The notes under the pieces were generated by a model that was not told the origin of the DNA, did not search any database, and worked only from the letters and a program-made list of their open reading frames with translations. A program made the position numbers and the translations under genes. A DNA stretch of 64,000 nucleotides from Afipia sp. (GTDB taxonomy: Bacteria; Pseudomonadota; Alphaproteobacteria; Rhizobiales; Xanthobacteraceae): contig JAFKER010000009.1 of NCBI GenBank assembly GCA_017308595.1, positions 210,381 through 274,380 on the forward strand, written 5' to 3'. Of the stretch, positions 37,503-46,580 are shown piece by piece; position 1 is the first letter of the stretch, and each line of letters opens with the position of its first letter.

Positions 37503-38225
37503 TTACGCCGCGCTGGCGAGCAGGGCGTTTTCCGCAGCAGTTACGGCATCGGGCGTGCCGACATGCATCCACGTCCCGTCGAGCCGCAATCCGAACAACC
37601 GTTCCTGCTCGTTGGCAGCGTCGAACATTTTCGTCAGGGAGAATTCTCCCGCCGGTGCATTCCTGAAAACAGCGGGCGAGATGATGGCCGCCCCGGCATA
37701 GACAAACGGCACCACCTGATGCTCCTTGCGCTTGCGCAGCGCGCCGTCCGTCAGCATCGCGTAGTCACCCGCACCTGCGTATCCGATGCTGTTTGCGGTC
37801 GGTGCCATCAGCAGCAGGATGTCCATGCGCTCGGGATCGAACGCATCAGCAAGGCGGAGCAGGTTTGGATGCACGCCGTCGATCCACATCGTATCGGCGT
37901 TCAGGTGATAGAATGGCGCGTCGCCGAGCAGTGGAAGCGCCTTCACCACGCCGCCGCCGGTGCCGAGCACCATATCGCGTTCGTCTGAGATCACGACACG
38001 GGGCGCCTGCCGCGTCTTGACGTGCTGCACGATCTGGTCGGGCAGGTAATGCACATTGACCACAGCGGTGGCTACGTCGGCTTCGGCCAACCGGTCGAGA
38101 ACGTGATCCAGCAGCGGCTTGCCCGCGACAGGAACCATCGGCTTCGGCATCTTGTCCGTCAGCGGCCGCATGCGCGTGCCGAGACCGGCGGCGAGAACCA
38201 TGGCTGAAGCGGGTTTGGTGGGCAT
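37503..38225 (-). CDS. murU: N-acetylmuramate-1-phosphate uridylyltransferase (MurU-type nucleotidyltransferase)
   Basis: A 240-residue sugar-phosphate nucleotidyltransferase: SAMVLAAGLGTRMRPLTDKMPKPMVPVAGKPLLDHVL at the N terminus gives the G-x-G-T-R-M-x-P-x-T-x-x-x-P-K signature (quoted in part: AAGLGTRMRPLTDKMPKPM). In Pseudomonas and Caulobacter the AmgK kinase and MurU together bypass MurA by recycling MurNAc to UDP-MurNAc. An AmgK domain lies two genes upstream here, separated by a PilZ gene. Assignment rests on family plus context. Confidence 0.88.
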   Translation of the reverse strand: MPTKPASAMVLAAGLGTRMRPLTDKMPKPMVPVAGKPLLDHVLDRLAEADVATAVVNVHYLPDQIVQHVKTRQAPRVVISDERDMVLGTGGGVVKALPLLGDAPFYHLNADTMWIDGVHPNLLRLADAFDPERMDILLLMAPTANSIGYAGAGDYAMLTDGALRKRKEHQVVPFVYAGAAIISPAVFRNAPAGEFSLTKMFDAANEQERLFGLRLDGTWMHVGTPDAVTAAENALLASAA

Positions 38226-38393
38226 TGCGGTTCTGTCTCAAAAGGCGGCGGCGCAACAGGTGCGTACTCGCGGTAACGGCCGGATACCCTGTATAGCATC
38301 CGAATCGGCGCGGCGCGCCTTACACTTGAGCCTGTAATTACACTTTGTGACAGCGATGCGACCCAGTCCGCGATGTGACCCGGTGACGCGCTG

Positions 38394-38717
38394 TCAGACT
38401 TCCACAACCTGTGAACTGCTGGTCCGGCGGGAAGGTTTCTTCTTCGCTTCGGGTTTCAAAAAGCCTGCGCCGATCTGTTCGCCGTTGACCCAGGCGAGTT
38501 CGCAACGGCGATAGGCAAGGCCGGTCGAGGACAGCAGAAGAAAGAATTCCTTGAGGTTCAGGCCTTCGACCGACCCCTCCACGGTCAACTTCGCGCCGGT
38601 CTCGGAAATATCCTCGACCAGACAATTGCGCCGCCATGTTCCATCGATGCCCATCAGGTGAGCCGCAAAGCCGCGCTCGAAAACCACACGGTCGCCCGCA
38701 CGCCGTTCCGATGCCAT
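38394..38717 (-). CDS. PilZ domain protein
   Basis: A 107-residue single-domain protein. The two cyclic-di-GMP binding motifs are visible: the arginine motif RRAGDR near the N terminus (residues 5-10) and DISETGAKL (the D/N-x-S-x-x-G motif). After these comes the small beta barrel ending AWVNGEQIGAGF and a basic tail. It probably binds c-di-GMP. It sits between tsaE-amgK and murU, splitting two genes that work together, with gaps of about 140 and 170 bases, so it may have its own promoter. Confidence 0.88.
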   Translation of the reverse strand: MASERRAGDRVVFERGFAAHLMGIDGTWRRNCLVEDISETGAKLTVEGSVEGLNLKEFFLLLSSTGLAYRRCELAWVNGEQIGAGFLKPEAKKKPSRRTSSSQVVEV

Positions 38718-38854
38718 GAGATGTCACTCCGCTCGCAATTTCCGATCGTGGTGGATGCGGCGCCAGAGGCTGCGCTGCACGGTCGTCGGGACCCAAAATA
38801 TGGGAGTGCTGGCTAACAACCGGTAAAAGTAACGCCGTCAAATGGCGGCTTTGG

Positions 38855-40378
38855 TCAGCTCACCGGCGGGGGGACATGGGCACCACACCATTCACGGAAG
38901 ATTTCCAGCGATGGATGGGCCAGGGCGCGGTTGAGGTACGTCCACACCCGTGGCTGATGTCGCAGGTATTGCGGCTTGCCATCGCGGCGGTTGAGACGGG
39001 CAAAAGTGCCGAGCAGCCGGGTGTTTCGCTGCGCCGACATGATCGCGTACTGTTGTGCAAAGGCTGCGGGATCGAAGGCGGGATCGGCCCTGCGCCGCTC
39101 CTTCACATAGCGGGTCAGCATCGCGATCTCGAGGCTTTCAGGCACGTCGATCCGGGCGTCCTGCAGCAGCGACACCAGATCGTAGGCGGCGGGGCCCATC
39201 ACCGCGTCCTGAAAATCCAGCAGGCCGACGCGCTGGATACTTTCTCGCTGCGCCAGCCAGATCAGGTTGGGCGAGTGAAAGTCGCGCAGCATCCAGGTCT
39301 TCGGCGCATCTGCGAGCTTGGCGAGCAGATCGTTCCAGATCAGCAGGAAGTCGGCCTGCATGTTGCTGGTCAGGGTCACGCCCTTGTCCGGCAGGTACCA
39401 TTCCTGCATCAACCCGACCTCGATCATCATTGCCTCGTTGTCGAACGGCGGCACCGTGTAGTCGAGATGCGGTGCGAGCGGCAGCACATCGGGCAACGGC
39501 TCCCGATGGAATGCAGCCAGCATGTCCACCGCGGCCTGATAGCGATCGGTGATCGGTTTGGGCGGATCGCCGGTGATGAAAGCCTCGCGGCCGAAATCCT
39601 CGGTGATAAGGAAACCTTCATCGAGATCGGCGTGGTGAATCGCGGGTGCGGAATAGCCGCGCTCGCGCAGTCCGCCGGCGATGGCGACAAAAGGCCTGAC
39701 ATCTTCGGCGAGGTGCACAGCCTCGCTGTAGGATTTTCCGTCATAGAGCGCCGGTCCGTCGGGGCGACGCGGCGAATTCATCAGGATGGTGGTCTGGTCG
39801 TTCTTGGTCAGCCGCGCGTACGAGCGCGTCGAGGCATCACCCGGCATACGCTGACGCTTCGCATCGAGACTGCCTGCAAGTTCGAGAAACTGGCGTAGCG
39901 CGGTTAGCCGTTCGACTTTCGCGGCAAGTCTGCCGTAGCCGGTGATTTCGGCAGCGCGTGCGCTCGTTCCGAGCGACGGGCGATGGCTGAGTGCGATGTC
40001 AATCCGATCTGGCGGAAGCATGTCAGGTGCGCGCTCCGGCCATTCGATCAGCGCGACAGTGCCTTCCGGGAGCGGTGAGAGCCCGATTTCTTCCAGTTCA
40101 TCAGGATCAGCGATCCGATACAGATCCGCATGCAGCAGCGGGAAGGGCGGCAGATCGTAAGTCTGTGCCAGCGTGAAGGTGGGGCTCGGCACTTCAAGCT
40201 CGTCGTCCTGCGCGAGATAACGGATCAGCGCGCGGGCTGCGGCGGTTTTGCCTGCGCCGAGATCGCCGGACAGGGTGATAACGTCGCCTGCGCCGAGCAG
40301 GAGCGCGAGATCAGCCATGAGCTGGCCGGTGGCAGTCTCGTTGGCCAGCGCCGTGTGGAATGTCGCGGGATCGCTCAT
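38855..40378 (-). CDS. TsaE-AmgK fusion: tRNA t6A ATPase domain plus cell-wall sugar kinase domain
   Basis: A 507-residue fusion. Residues 1-150 are TsaE, the ATPase of tRNA threonylcarbamoyladenosine synthesis, with SGDLGAGKT (37-45) and LEVPSPTFTL, LLHADLYRI. Residues about 165-507 are an aminoglycoside-phosphotransferase-fold kinase of the AmgK type (MurNAc/GlcNAc anomeric kinase) with MPGDASTRSY, FLITEDFG, catalytic Asp366 and Asn371 in LRDFHSPNLIWL, and metal-binding Asp388 in GLLDFQDAVMGPAAYDL. In Pseudomonas and others these are two adjacent genes. The ATG overlaps the divL-like stop by four bases. Confidence 0.92.
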   Translation of the reverse strand: MSDPATFHTALANETATGQLMADLALLLGAGDVITLSGDLGAGKTAAARALIRYLAQDDELEVPSPTFTLAQTYDLPPFPLLHADLYRIADPDELEEIGLSPLPEGTVALIEWPERAPDMLPPDRIDIALSHRPSLGTSARAAEITGYGRLAAKVERLTALRQFLELAGSLDAKRQRMPGDASTRSYARLTKNDQTTILMNSPRRPDGPALYDGKSYSEAVHLAEDVRPFVAIAGGLRERGYSAPAIHHADLDEGFLITEDFGREAFITGDPPKPITDRYQAAVDMLAAFHREPLPDVLPLAPHLDYTVPPFDNEAMMIEVGLMQEWYLPDKGVTLTSNMQADFLLIWNDLLAKLADAPKTWMLRDFHSPNLIWLAQRESIQRVGLLDFQDAVMGPAAYDLVSLLQDARIDVPESLEIAMLTRYVKERRRADPAFDPAAFAQQYAIMSAQRNTRLLGTFARLNRRDGKPQYLRHQPRVWTYLNRALAHPSLEIFREWCGAHVPPPVS

Positions 40379-42891
40379 TCAGCAGCGTGGCGGAAGGTCT
40401 GATCGGCGGGAAACTCGCACGTCACGGTCGTACCCTTGCCGACGACGGAGTCGACATAGACCTTGCCGCCGTGCAGTTCGACAAAGGAGCGCACCAGCGA
40501 CAGGCCGAGGCCTGCGCCGCGATGGCGCGATCCGTTGGCATGGCTTTCGAACCAGTCGAACACCTTGTCCTTGACCTCCTCCGGAATGCCGGGGCCGGAA
40601 TCGGACACAGAGAACACCACGCTCGAGCTGTTGCGGCGGGCACGAAGGACAACAGTGCTGTTGGACGGTGAGAAGCCGACCGCGTTGGCGAGGAGATTGT
40701 AGAGCACCTGCACGATACGCCGCTCGTCGGCGACGAAGTCTCCGATGGAAGGATCGATCTGAACATCGAGCCGGATGTTCTCGCGGGCAAGACGATCCTG
40801 AATACCGGCGGTGGCTTCCTCGACGGTCTTGCGCAGGTCCACCGGCCCGAGATTGAGCTTCATCGCGCCGGCATCAATGGTCGCGAGATCGAGAATGTTG
40901 TTGCTGATGGCGAGCAGTGCGTCGGTCGAGGTGGTGATGTAGCTCAGATACTCGCTCTGCTTTGGGGTCATCGGCCCGGTCGACGGATCGCCGAGGAAAT
41001 GCGCAAAGCCGATGATCGATGTCAGCGGTGCGCGAAGCTCGTAGGACATGTGGTGCACGAAGTCGATCTTCATCTGATCGGCGGTTTCGAGCGCCTCATT
41101 TCTCTCGCGCAGGGCCCGTTCGACATTCACGGTGTCGGTGACATCCTGGAAGGTCAGCATGGTTGCGCCATCCGGCAGTGGCATGGTGGTGCAGTCCAGC
41201 ACGCTGCCGTCCTTGCGCTCGAGCCTGAGCGGGACGGAAGAGCGATCGTCAATGCCGGTGATGGCCGCGCGCAGCGTCTGCCACGTCGCGTCGTCATCGA
41301 ATAACGGGCGGCACCACTTCTCGATGGCTTCAATATGGGGCTGCTGCGCCAATTGTTCCGGTGAGAGTTTCCACATGCGCGCGAAGGGGGGATTGAACAG
41401 CTGGGCGCGTCCGTTGCTTCCGAAGACGGCGACGGCTTCGGCAAGATTGTCCAGCGTTTCGCGCTGGACCCGGATCAGGCCGTCATTTTGCCGTGCCAGC
41501 TTGAGGCTTTCGGTCACGTCGTCGAAGAGATACGTGACGCCACCTTCCGGATTCGGCGTGGTGACGACGCTGAGTGCGCGGCCGTCGGGAAGATACCAGG
41601 TGTCTTTCGCGGGCTCGATGGCGCGGTAGGCCTCGAACAGCTTGTTCTTCCAGGCGCGAAAATCGGGCTGTTCGGGAATCCTGCGGGCGACGCGAAGCCG
41701 GTCGAGCACGGTCGAATCATCCGGATTATCATCGAGGAAAGCCCGATCGAGATCCCACAGCCGGCGATAGGAATCATTGTAGAAGGTGAGCCTACGCGAT
41801 GCATCGAACACCGCGACGCCCGAGGACAACTGGTCCAGCATGCGGCGATGGGCTTCTGCCATACGCTCAAGAGCCGCGCGAAGGCTGGCCGCCTCGGTTG
41901 CATCGACCGCGATTCCCGCGCTGCCGCCAATGACATTCAGGGCACAGATGTCGAACATGCGGCGTTGACCGCCGGTAACGATCGGAACCCGTGCTTCGAA
42001 TGAGGTGTCGCTCGCCAGCGCTTTCGCCATACTGGCGCGATCGTCGTGATCCAGCAGTTCGAGATTGCGCTCGATGGCATCCGCGACCGAGCGTGCATCG
42101 GCTGCCTGGGCGTAGGCGGCATTGGCGAAACTCAGCGCGCCGTTGTTGCTGCGTGCCCAGACTGGAAGCGGAACCGCCTCGGCAAAGGCCCGCAGTGCAC
42201 CGGTTTCTTCCAGCAGATGCGCGTGCCGGATGTTCAACGCCGCAAGCTCCATCCGCACGCCGGAAAGCTCGCGTATCCGCACAATGGCTTGTCCGCCGAT
42301 GGCCCGCCCCATGGCTTCGATGGTGCGTCCGGCGGCGGTGTGCAGGTTGAGCTGAAAGCCCTCCCCGGCATCGCGCAGATTGTCGATAGCGTGATCCATC
42401 GTCAGCGCCTGCTCGGGAAGCAACCAGCTTCCGAACGCGAGAATCCGTTGCGGATGAAATTGATCGGCGCTCTGTGGCATCAGCATCGCCACGTCACCGC
42501 TAACATCCGGCCGGTCGTCGCCAGCGGCCCATGAAATCAGAACCTGCGGCTCCGCAAACAGGAGCGCACGAAATCGATCCGCTTCAAGTTGCAGGGCCTG
42601 ATTGTCCGATCGCAAGTGCGCTTCGGTCCGCGCTGCGCGCAGCCGCGTCCGCATCAGCAGGATTGCGGCGACCACGGAGAAGCCCAGGACGGCGGCGGCC
42701 ACGCTCAGCGCGGCAACTTCCTGCCGGTCGATGTGAGACAGAACGGTAAGTGCATTGCTGACAAGATCGTCGCGCGCGAAAGCGGGCGCGATTCCGGCCA
42801 AAGCCGACGCACCAAGGCCAACCGCGCCTGCGCGCACAATCGAAGTGCACGACAGCAAGGTCCGCCGCATCCCCTCGATCACGCCTGACAT
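40375..42891 (-). CDS. divL: DivL-like PAS sensor kinase with Tyr in place of phospho-His
   Basis: An 838-residue protein (ATG 42891; a GTG at 42912 adds 7). Two hydrophobic segments (about residues 20-40 and 58-82), then PAS-type regions (about 235-345, 350-465, 475-590), then a dimerisation domain and ATPase domain. The H box reads DFVHHMSYELRAPL: Tyr (residue 617 from this start) stands where histidine kinases have the phosphorylated His, exactly as in Caulobacter DivL. The ATPase domain is intact (NLLANAVGFSP, DSGPGIP, GAGLGLSL). DivL controls CckA and cell-cycle polarity together with DivK. Overlap with tsaE-amgK by four bases. Confidence 0.83.
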   Translation of the reverse strand: MSGVIEGMRRTLLSCTSIVRAGAVGLGASALAGIAPAFARDDLVSNALTVLSHIDRQEVAALSVAAAVLGFSVVAAILLMRTRLRAARTEAHLRSDNQALQLEADRFRALLFAEPQVLISWAAGDDRPDVSGDVAMLMPQSADQFHPQRILAFGSWLLPEQALTMDHAIDNLRDAGEGFQLNLHTAAGRTIEAMGRAIGGQAIVRIRELSGVRMELAALNIRHAHLLEETGALRAFAEAVPLPVWARSNNGALSFANAAYAQAADARSVADAIERNLELLDHDDRASMAKALASDTSFEARVPIVTGGQRRMFDICALNVIGGSAGIAVDATEAASLRAALERMAEAHRRMLDQLSSGVAVFDASRRLTFYNDSYRRLWDLDRAFLDDNPDDSTVLDRLRVARRIPEQPDFRAWKNKLFEAYRAIEPAKDTWYLPDGRALSVVTTPNPEGGVTYLFDDVTESLKLARQNDGLIRVQRETLDNLAEAVAVFGSNGRAQLFNPPFARMWKLSPEQLAQQPHIEAIEKWCRPLFDDDATWQTLRAAITGIDDRSSVPLRLERKDGSVLDCTTMPLPDGATMLTFQDVTDTVNVERALRERNEALETADQMKIDFVHHMSYELRAPLTSIIGFAHFLGDPSTGPMTPKQSEYLSYITTSTDALLAISNNILDLATIDAGAMKLNLGPVDLRKTVEEATAGIQDRLARENIRLDVQIDPSIGDFVADERRIVQVLYNLLANAVGFSPSNSTVVLRARRNSSSVVFSVSDSGPGIPEEVKDKVFDWFESHANGSRHRGAGLGLSLVRSFVELHGGKVYVDSVVGKGTTVTCEFPADQTFRHAAE

Positions 42892-43043
42892 GATCTTTCC
42901 CAACTGCCGCACACGAATCGAACGACAATATCCTCAACAGGAGTCGCCGGGTAAGAGTCCAGACCGTGAACGTGAATCACGCCGCAAAATAATGACTGCG
43001 CAGGCGATTGTGCGGTGCGATTCGAGCCTCCGCGAGGATCGAT

Positions 43044-43502
43044 TTACCGTCCTGTGGAACCAAATCCGCCGCTGCCGCGATCGGTGGGCGACAACGACGC
43101 AACTTCCGTCAGATTTGCTTGGCAAACGGCGGCGATGACAAGCTGGGCAATGCGCTCACCGCGCCGGATCGTGAATGGTTCGTCGCCGTGATTGATCAAA
43201 AGCACCGAAACTTCGCCGCGATAATCGGCATCCACTGTGCCCGGCGAATTGAGGACGGTCACGCCGTGCTTGAGGGCGAGCCCGGACCGCGGACGCACTT
43301 GTGCCTCGAAGCCGGGAGGCACTGCGATCATCAGTCCAGTTGGGACCAGCGCGCGCTGTCCCGGCTGCATGATCGTCGGCGTGTCGTCGGGAACCGCGGC
43401 CAGAAGATCGAGGCCTGCGGCATGCGCGGTCTGATAGGCCGGAAGGGCGAGACCCTCGGCATGGGCCATGCGCTGAATTTCGACGGTGATAGCGGAGGTC
43501 AT
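43044..43502 (-). CDS. dut: Deoxyuridine 5'-triphosphate nucleotidohydrolase
   Basis: A 152-residue trimeric dUTPase that removes dUTP and supplies dUMP. All five family motifs are visible: [34 protein letters not shown] with its catalytic Asp, RIAQLVIA and the C-terminal arm [10 protein letters not shown]. It overlaps coaBC by four bases; coaBC-dut pairing is widespread in bacteria. The next gene, divL, starts after a 152-base gap in which I see no feature. Confidence 0.97.
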   Translation of the reverse strand: MTSAITVEIQRMAHAEGLALPAYQTAHAAGLDLLAAVPDDTPTIMQPGQRALVPTGLMIAVPPGFEAQVRPRSGLALKHGVTVLNSPGTVDADYRGEVSVLLINHGDEPFTIRRGERIAQLVIAAVCQANLTEVASLSPTDRGSGGFGSTGR

Positions 43503-44935
43503 TTGGATACTTGTCCAATCGTGTCGGCAATTTTTGCCACAAGAGCGTCGGCGACCTCCTCTTTGGTCATCACCGGCCAGGAATCAACAGCGATATCGGC
43601 CGCGGCTTCTGATTTATCCAACGTGAGGATATGGACGGTGTTGCGGTCGCCGCCCATCACGCCGGACGCCGGCGAAACGTCGTTGGCGACGATCCAGTCG
43701 CACCCCTTGCGCTTGAGTTTCGCGGTCGCGTTCTCGATCAGGTTCTGGGTTTCGGCAGCGAACCCGATCACGAGGGGCGGCCTGTTCTGCTTCAGCTTCG
43801 AGACCGTGGCGAGAATGTCGGGATTTTCCACGAGTTGAAGCGGCGGCATGCCTGAGGACGTTTTCTTGATCTTCTGGTCGCCCGTACTGGCAACGCGCCA
43901 GTCGGCCACCGCAGCAGCAAAGATCGCGATCTCGGCGGGCAACTGCGCTTCCACCTGCGCCAGCATATCGCGGGCGGATTCCACGCGGATGACGCGCACG
44001 CCTGCGGGATCGTCGAGATCGACCGGGCCGGACACCAGCGTCACGTCTGCGCCTGCCTTTGCTGCTGAGGCTGCAATGGCAAAGCCCTGCTTGCCGGAGG
44101 AGCGATTGGCGATGTAGCGCACCGGATCGATCGGCTCATGGGTGGGGCCTGCGGTGATCAGAATTTTCTTTCCGGCTAGCGGGCCCGTGGCCGGAGGGCG
44201 CAGAATGGCGTCCGCTGCGGCCGCGATTTCCAGCGGCTCCGACATGCGGCCGACACCGGCTTCATTGGCCTCGGCCATCTCGCCGGAATTCGGACCGATA
44301 AAAGCGATGCCGTCGCGTGCCAGCTGCGCGACATTGCGTTTGGTCGCGGCGTTGGCCCACATCAGCGGATTCATGGCTGGCGCCACCAGCACCGGACGGT
44401 TGGTGGCAAGCAGGATCGCGGTGGCAAGATCGTCGGCGTGGCCCTGCGCCATTTTTGCCATCAAATCTGCCGTGGCGGGTGCGACCACAATCAGATCAGT
44501 ATCGCGGGCGAGGCGGATATGTCCGGCATCGAATTCGCTCTGGGCATCGAACAGATCGGTGTAGCAGCGCTCATCTGCCAGCGCGCTCGCGGTCAGCGGG
44601 GTGACGAACTGCTGCGCGGCGCGGGTCATGACACAGCGAACATGGATGCCGCGATCCTTGAGGCGGCGGATCAGGTCGAGCGCCTTATAGGCCGCGATGC
44701 CGCCGCCGATGATCAGGGTGACGCGAGGCTTGTCTGTCGCGGCATGGATTCGCTGCGGCCTGGGGGCTGACTTCACCTCGGGCGCCCTGAGCGCCGTCGC
44801 GCCGACAGGCCCCTCCGCCGCCTCGCGCAGAATCATCCGGACCTCGTCCTCGACGGAGCGCCCGGCCTTGGCCGCGCGCAGCCGGAGGCTGGCCTTGAGG
44901 GCTTCATCGAGCTTTCGGACGGTCAGACTGGCCAT
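43499..44935 (-). CDS. coaBC: CoaBC with an N-terminal FitA-like ribbon-helix-helix domain
   Basis: A 478-residue protein. Residues 70-250 are phosphopantothenoylcysteine decarboxylase ([35 protein letters not shown] with His139, APAMNPLMW), residues 255-478 phosphopantothenate-cysteine ligase ([25 protein letters not shown]). Together they make 4'-phosphopantetheine for coenzyme A. Most CoaBC proteins are about 400 residues; the extra residues 1-41 are an Arc/MetJ-type domain close to the FitA antitoxin: [13 protein letters not shown] (beta strand) and [17 protein letters not shown] (the two helices). A proline-rich linker (43-69) joins them. A perfect inverted repeat lies 36-78 bases upstream. 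The position of the E. coli decarboxylase Cys158 appears to be Ala here. Confidence 0.95.
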   Translation of the reverse strand: MASLTVRKLDEALKASLRLRAAKAGRSVEDEVRMILREAAEGPVGATALRAPEVKSAPRPQRIHAATDKPRVTLIIGGGIAAYKALDLIRRLKDRGIHVRCVMTRAAQQFVTPLTASALADERCYTDLFDAQSEFDAGHIRLARDTDLIVVAPATADLMAKMAQGHADDLATAILLATNRPVLVAPAMNPLMWANAATKRNVAQLARDGIAFIGPNSGEMAEANEAGVGRMSEPLEIAAAADAILRPPATGPLAGKKILITAGPTHEPIDPVRYIANRSSGKQGFAIAASAAKAGADVTLVSGPVDLDDPAGVRVIRVESARDMLAQVEAQLPAEIAIFAAAVADWRVASTGDQKIKKTSSGMPPLQLVENPDILATVSKLKQNRPPLVIGFAAETQNLIENATAKLKRKGCDWIVANDVSPASGVMGGDRNTVHILTLDKSEAAADIAVDSWPVMTKEEVADALVAKIADTIGQVSK

Positions 44936-44970
44936 GGCGGGGTCCCCTGCGCTGCGGGGCTACCCTAACA

Positions 44971-45013
44971 AATGATAGCATTGCAATCAATTCATGACTG
45001 CAATGCTATCATT
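44971..45013. promoter_or_regulatory. Perfect 15-bp inverted repeat, likely operator for the RHH-CoaBC protein
   Basis: AATGATAGCATTGCA (44971-44985) and its exact complement TGCAATGCTATCATT (44999-45013) flank a 13-base spacer. It is A/T-rich within G+C-rich DNA, lies in the gap between ubiB and coaBC and overlaps the ubiB TAA stop. The half-sites TGATAGCA/TGCTATCA resemble those reported for FitAB-type operators (from memory). A TATCAT on the coding strand inside the near arm could be a -10 element. A CCCC..GGGG hairpin downstream may cover the ribosome site AGGGGA. Confidence 0.8.
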
Positions 45014-46580
45014 AGCGAATGCTCCAGAGAATTCCGAGGAACGTCAGGGCGATGACCCATAGAGCAAGGGTCTGCCACCGGTTGCGTTTCGCTTCCGCCT
45101 TGCCGATGGCCTCGACGGTTTCGGGCGACAGCACCAGACCGTCACGGGTCATGGCGTCAAACTGGTTGAGGACCGCGACCGATCGCGCGGCAATGGTGGG
45201 GAGGCCCGCCAGCACCTTGCCGAGGTCACCGGCGCCGTGCACCACACCCTCTATCTGGCCGATCGGTCCGAGATTGCGTGCAATCCATTCGCGGACCACA
45301 GGGTCGGCGGTGGTCCAGATGTCGAGTTTGGGATCGAAGCCGCGCGCGACGCCTTCGACCACCACCATCGTCTTCTGCAGCATGATGAGTTCCGGCCGCG
45401 TGCGCATGTCGAACAGGCCGGTCACTTCCAGCAGCAGCGACAGCAGCTTGGCCATCGAGATTTCATCGGCGGCGCGGTTGTGGATCGGCTCGCCGATGGC
45501 GCGGATGGCCTGCGCGAAGTTCTCGACCGAGTGATGCGCGGGCACATAGCCCGCTTCGAAGTGGACTTCAGCGACGCGGCGATAGTCACGCGTAATGAAA
45601 CCGAGAAGAATCTCGGCAAGGAAGCGCCGTTCCTTCGGACCGAGCCGTCCCATGATGCCGAAGTCGACCGCGACAAGGCGTCCGTTGTTATCGACGAACA
45701 AATTGCCGGGGTGCATGTCGGCATGGAAGAAGCCGTCACGCAGCGCATGACGCAGGAAATTCTGGATCACCTTGCGGCCGAGATCGGGCAGGTCGATCTG
45801 TGCCGCTTCAAGCTTGGCGCGATCATTCAGCGCAATGCCGTCGATCCATTCCATGGTCAGAACATGATGGCTGGTGCGATCCCAGTCCACGGTCGGCACC
45901 CGGAAATCCGGATCGTCCTTGGTGTTTTCAGCCATCTCGGAGAGAGCAGCGGCTTCCAGCCGCAGATCCATTTCCATCGCCACTGAACGCGCCAGCGTAT
46001 CGACGATTTCGATGGGGCGTAACCGGCGGGCTTCAGCGGAGACAGCCTCCATCTGGCGTGCGGCAAACATGAAGTCGCCGAGGTCGCGGCGGAAGCGCCC
46101 GCCGACATTGGGCCGCAGCACCTTGACCGCGACGGTCCTGCGAATGCCGTCTTTTTCGATCTCGGCGCGATGCACCTGTGCAATGGAGGCGGCAGCAACC
46201 GGTTCGCCGAAGCTCGCAAACACTTGCGTGACAGGCTTATCGAAAGCGTCGGCCACCACAGCTTCGGCTTGCGCTTGTGGAAATGGCGGCAGGCGGTCCT
46301 GCAGGCTTTCAAGATCGCGCGCCATCGCAACGCCGACCACATCGGGTCGCGTGGCGAGAAACTGTCCGAGCTTGACGTAAGTAGGTCCGAGCCGCGTCAG
46401 AGCACGCGAGAGTTTTCCGCTGGAGGCGGCGCCCCGCCGTTCGATCAGCCGCGCCATGCGCACGGCGAACTGCGCCTGTGGCGGCATGGCGGACGGATCG
46501 GCAAACCCGAATACGCCTTCGCGCGCGAACACGTAGCCGGCGCGCGCCAGTCTCAAAATATGAGTGAACGCAGAAATCAC
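45012..46580 (-). CDS. ubiB: Ubiquinone biosynthesis ABC1/UbiB kinase-like protein
   Basis: A 522-residue membrane-bound atypical kinase needed for ubiquinone synthesis. Family marks are [16 protein letters not shown] (KxGQ motif), [13 protein letters not shown] (alanine-rich loop), AVKVLRPNV with the lysine, [13 protein letters not shown] and AVDFGIMG. The C terminus ends in a membrane segment ([18 protein letters not shown]). It overlaps the ubiE stop by four bases, so the two ubiquinone genes are coupled. Confidence 0.95.
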   Translation of the reverse strand: MISAFTHILRLARAGYVFAREGVFGFADPSAMPPQAQFAVRMARLIERRGAASSGKLSRALTRLGPTYVKLGQFLATRPDVVGVAMARDLESLQDRLPPFPQAQAEAVVADAFDKPVTQVFASFGEPVAAASIAQVHRAEIEKDGIRRTVAVKVLRPNVGGRFRRDLGDFMFAARQMEAVSAEARRLRPIEIVDTLARSVAMEMDLRLEAAALSEMAENTKDDPDFRVPTVDWDRTSHHVLTMEWIDGIALNDRAKLEAAQIDLPDLGRKVIQNFLRHALRDGFFHADMHPGNLFVDNNGRLVAVDFGIMGRLGPKERRFLAEILLGFITRDYRRVAEVHFEAGYVPAHHSVENFAQAIRAIGEPIHNRAADEISMAKLLSLLLEVTGLFDMRTRPELIMLQKTMVVVEGVARGFDPKLDIWTTADPVVREWIARNLGPIGQIEGVVHGAGDLGKVLAGLPTIAARSVAVLNQFDAMTRDGLVLSPETVEAIGKAEAKRNRWQTLALWVIALTFLGILWSIR

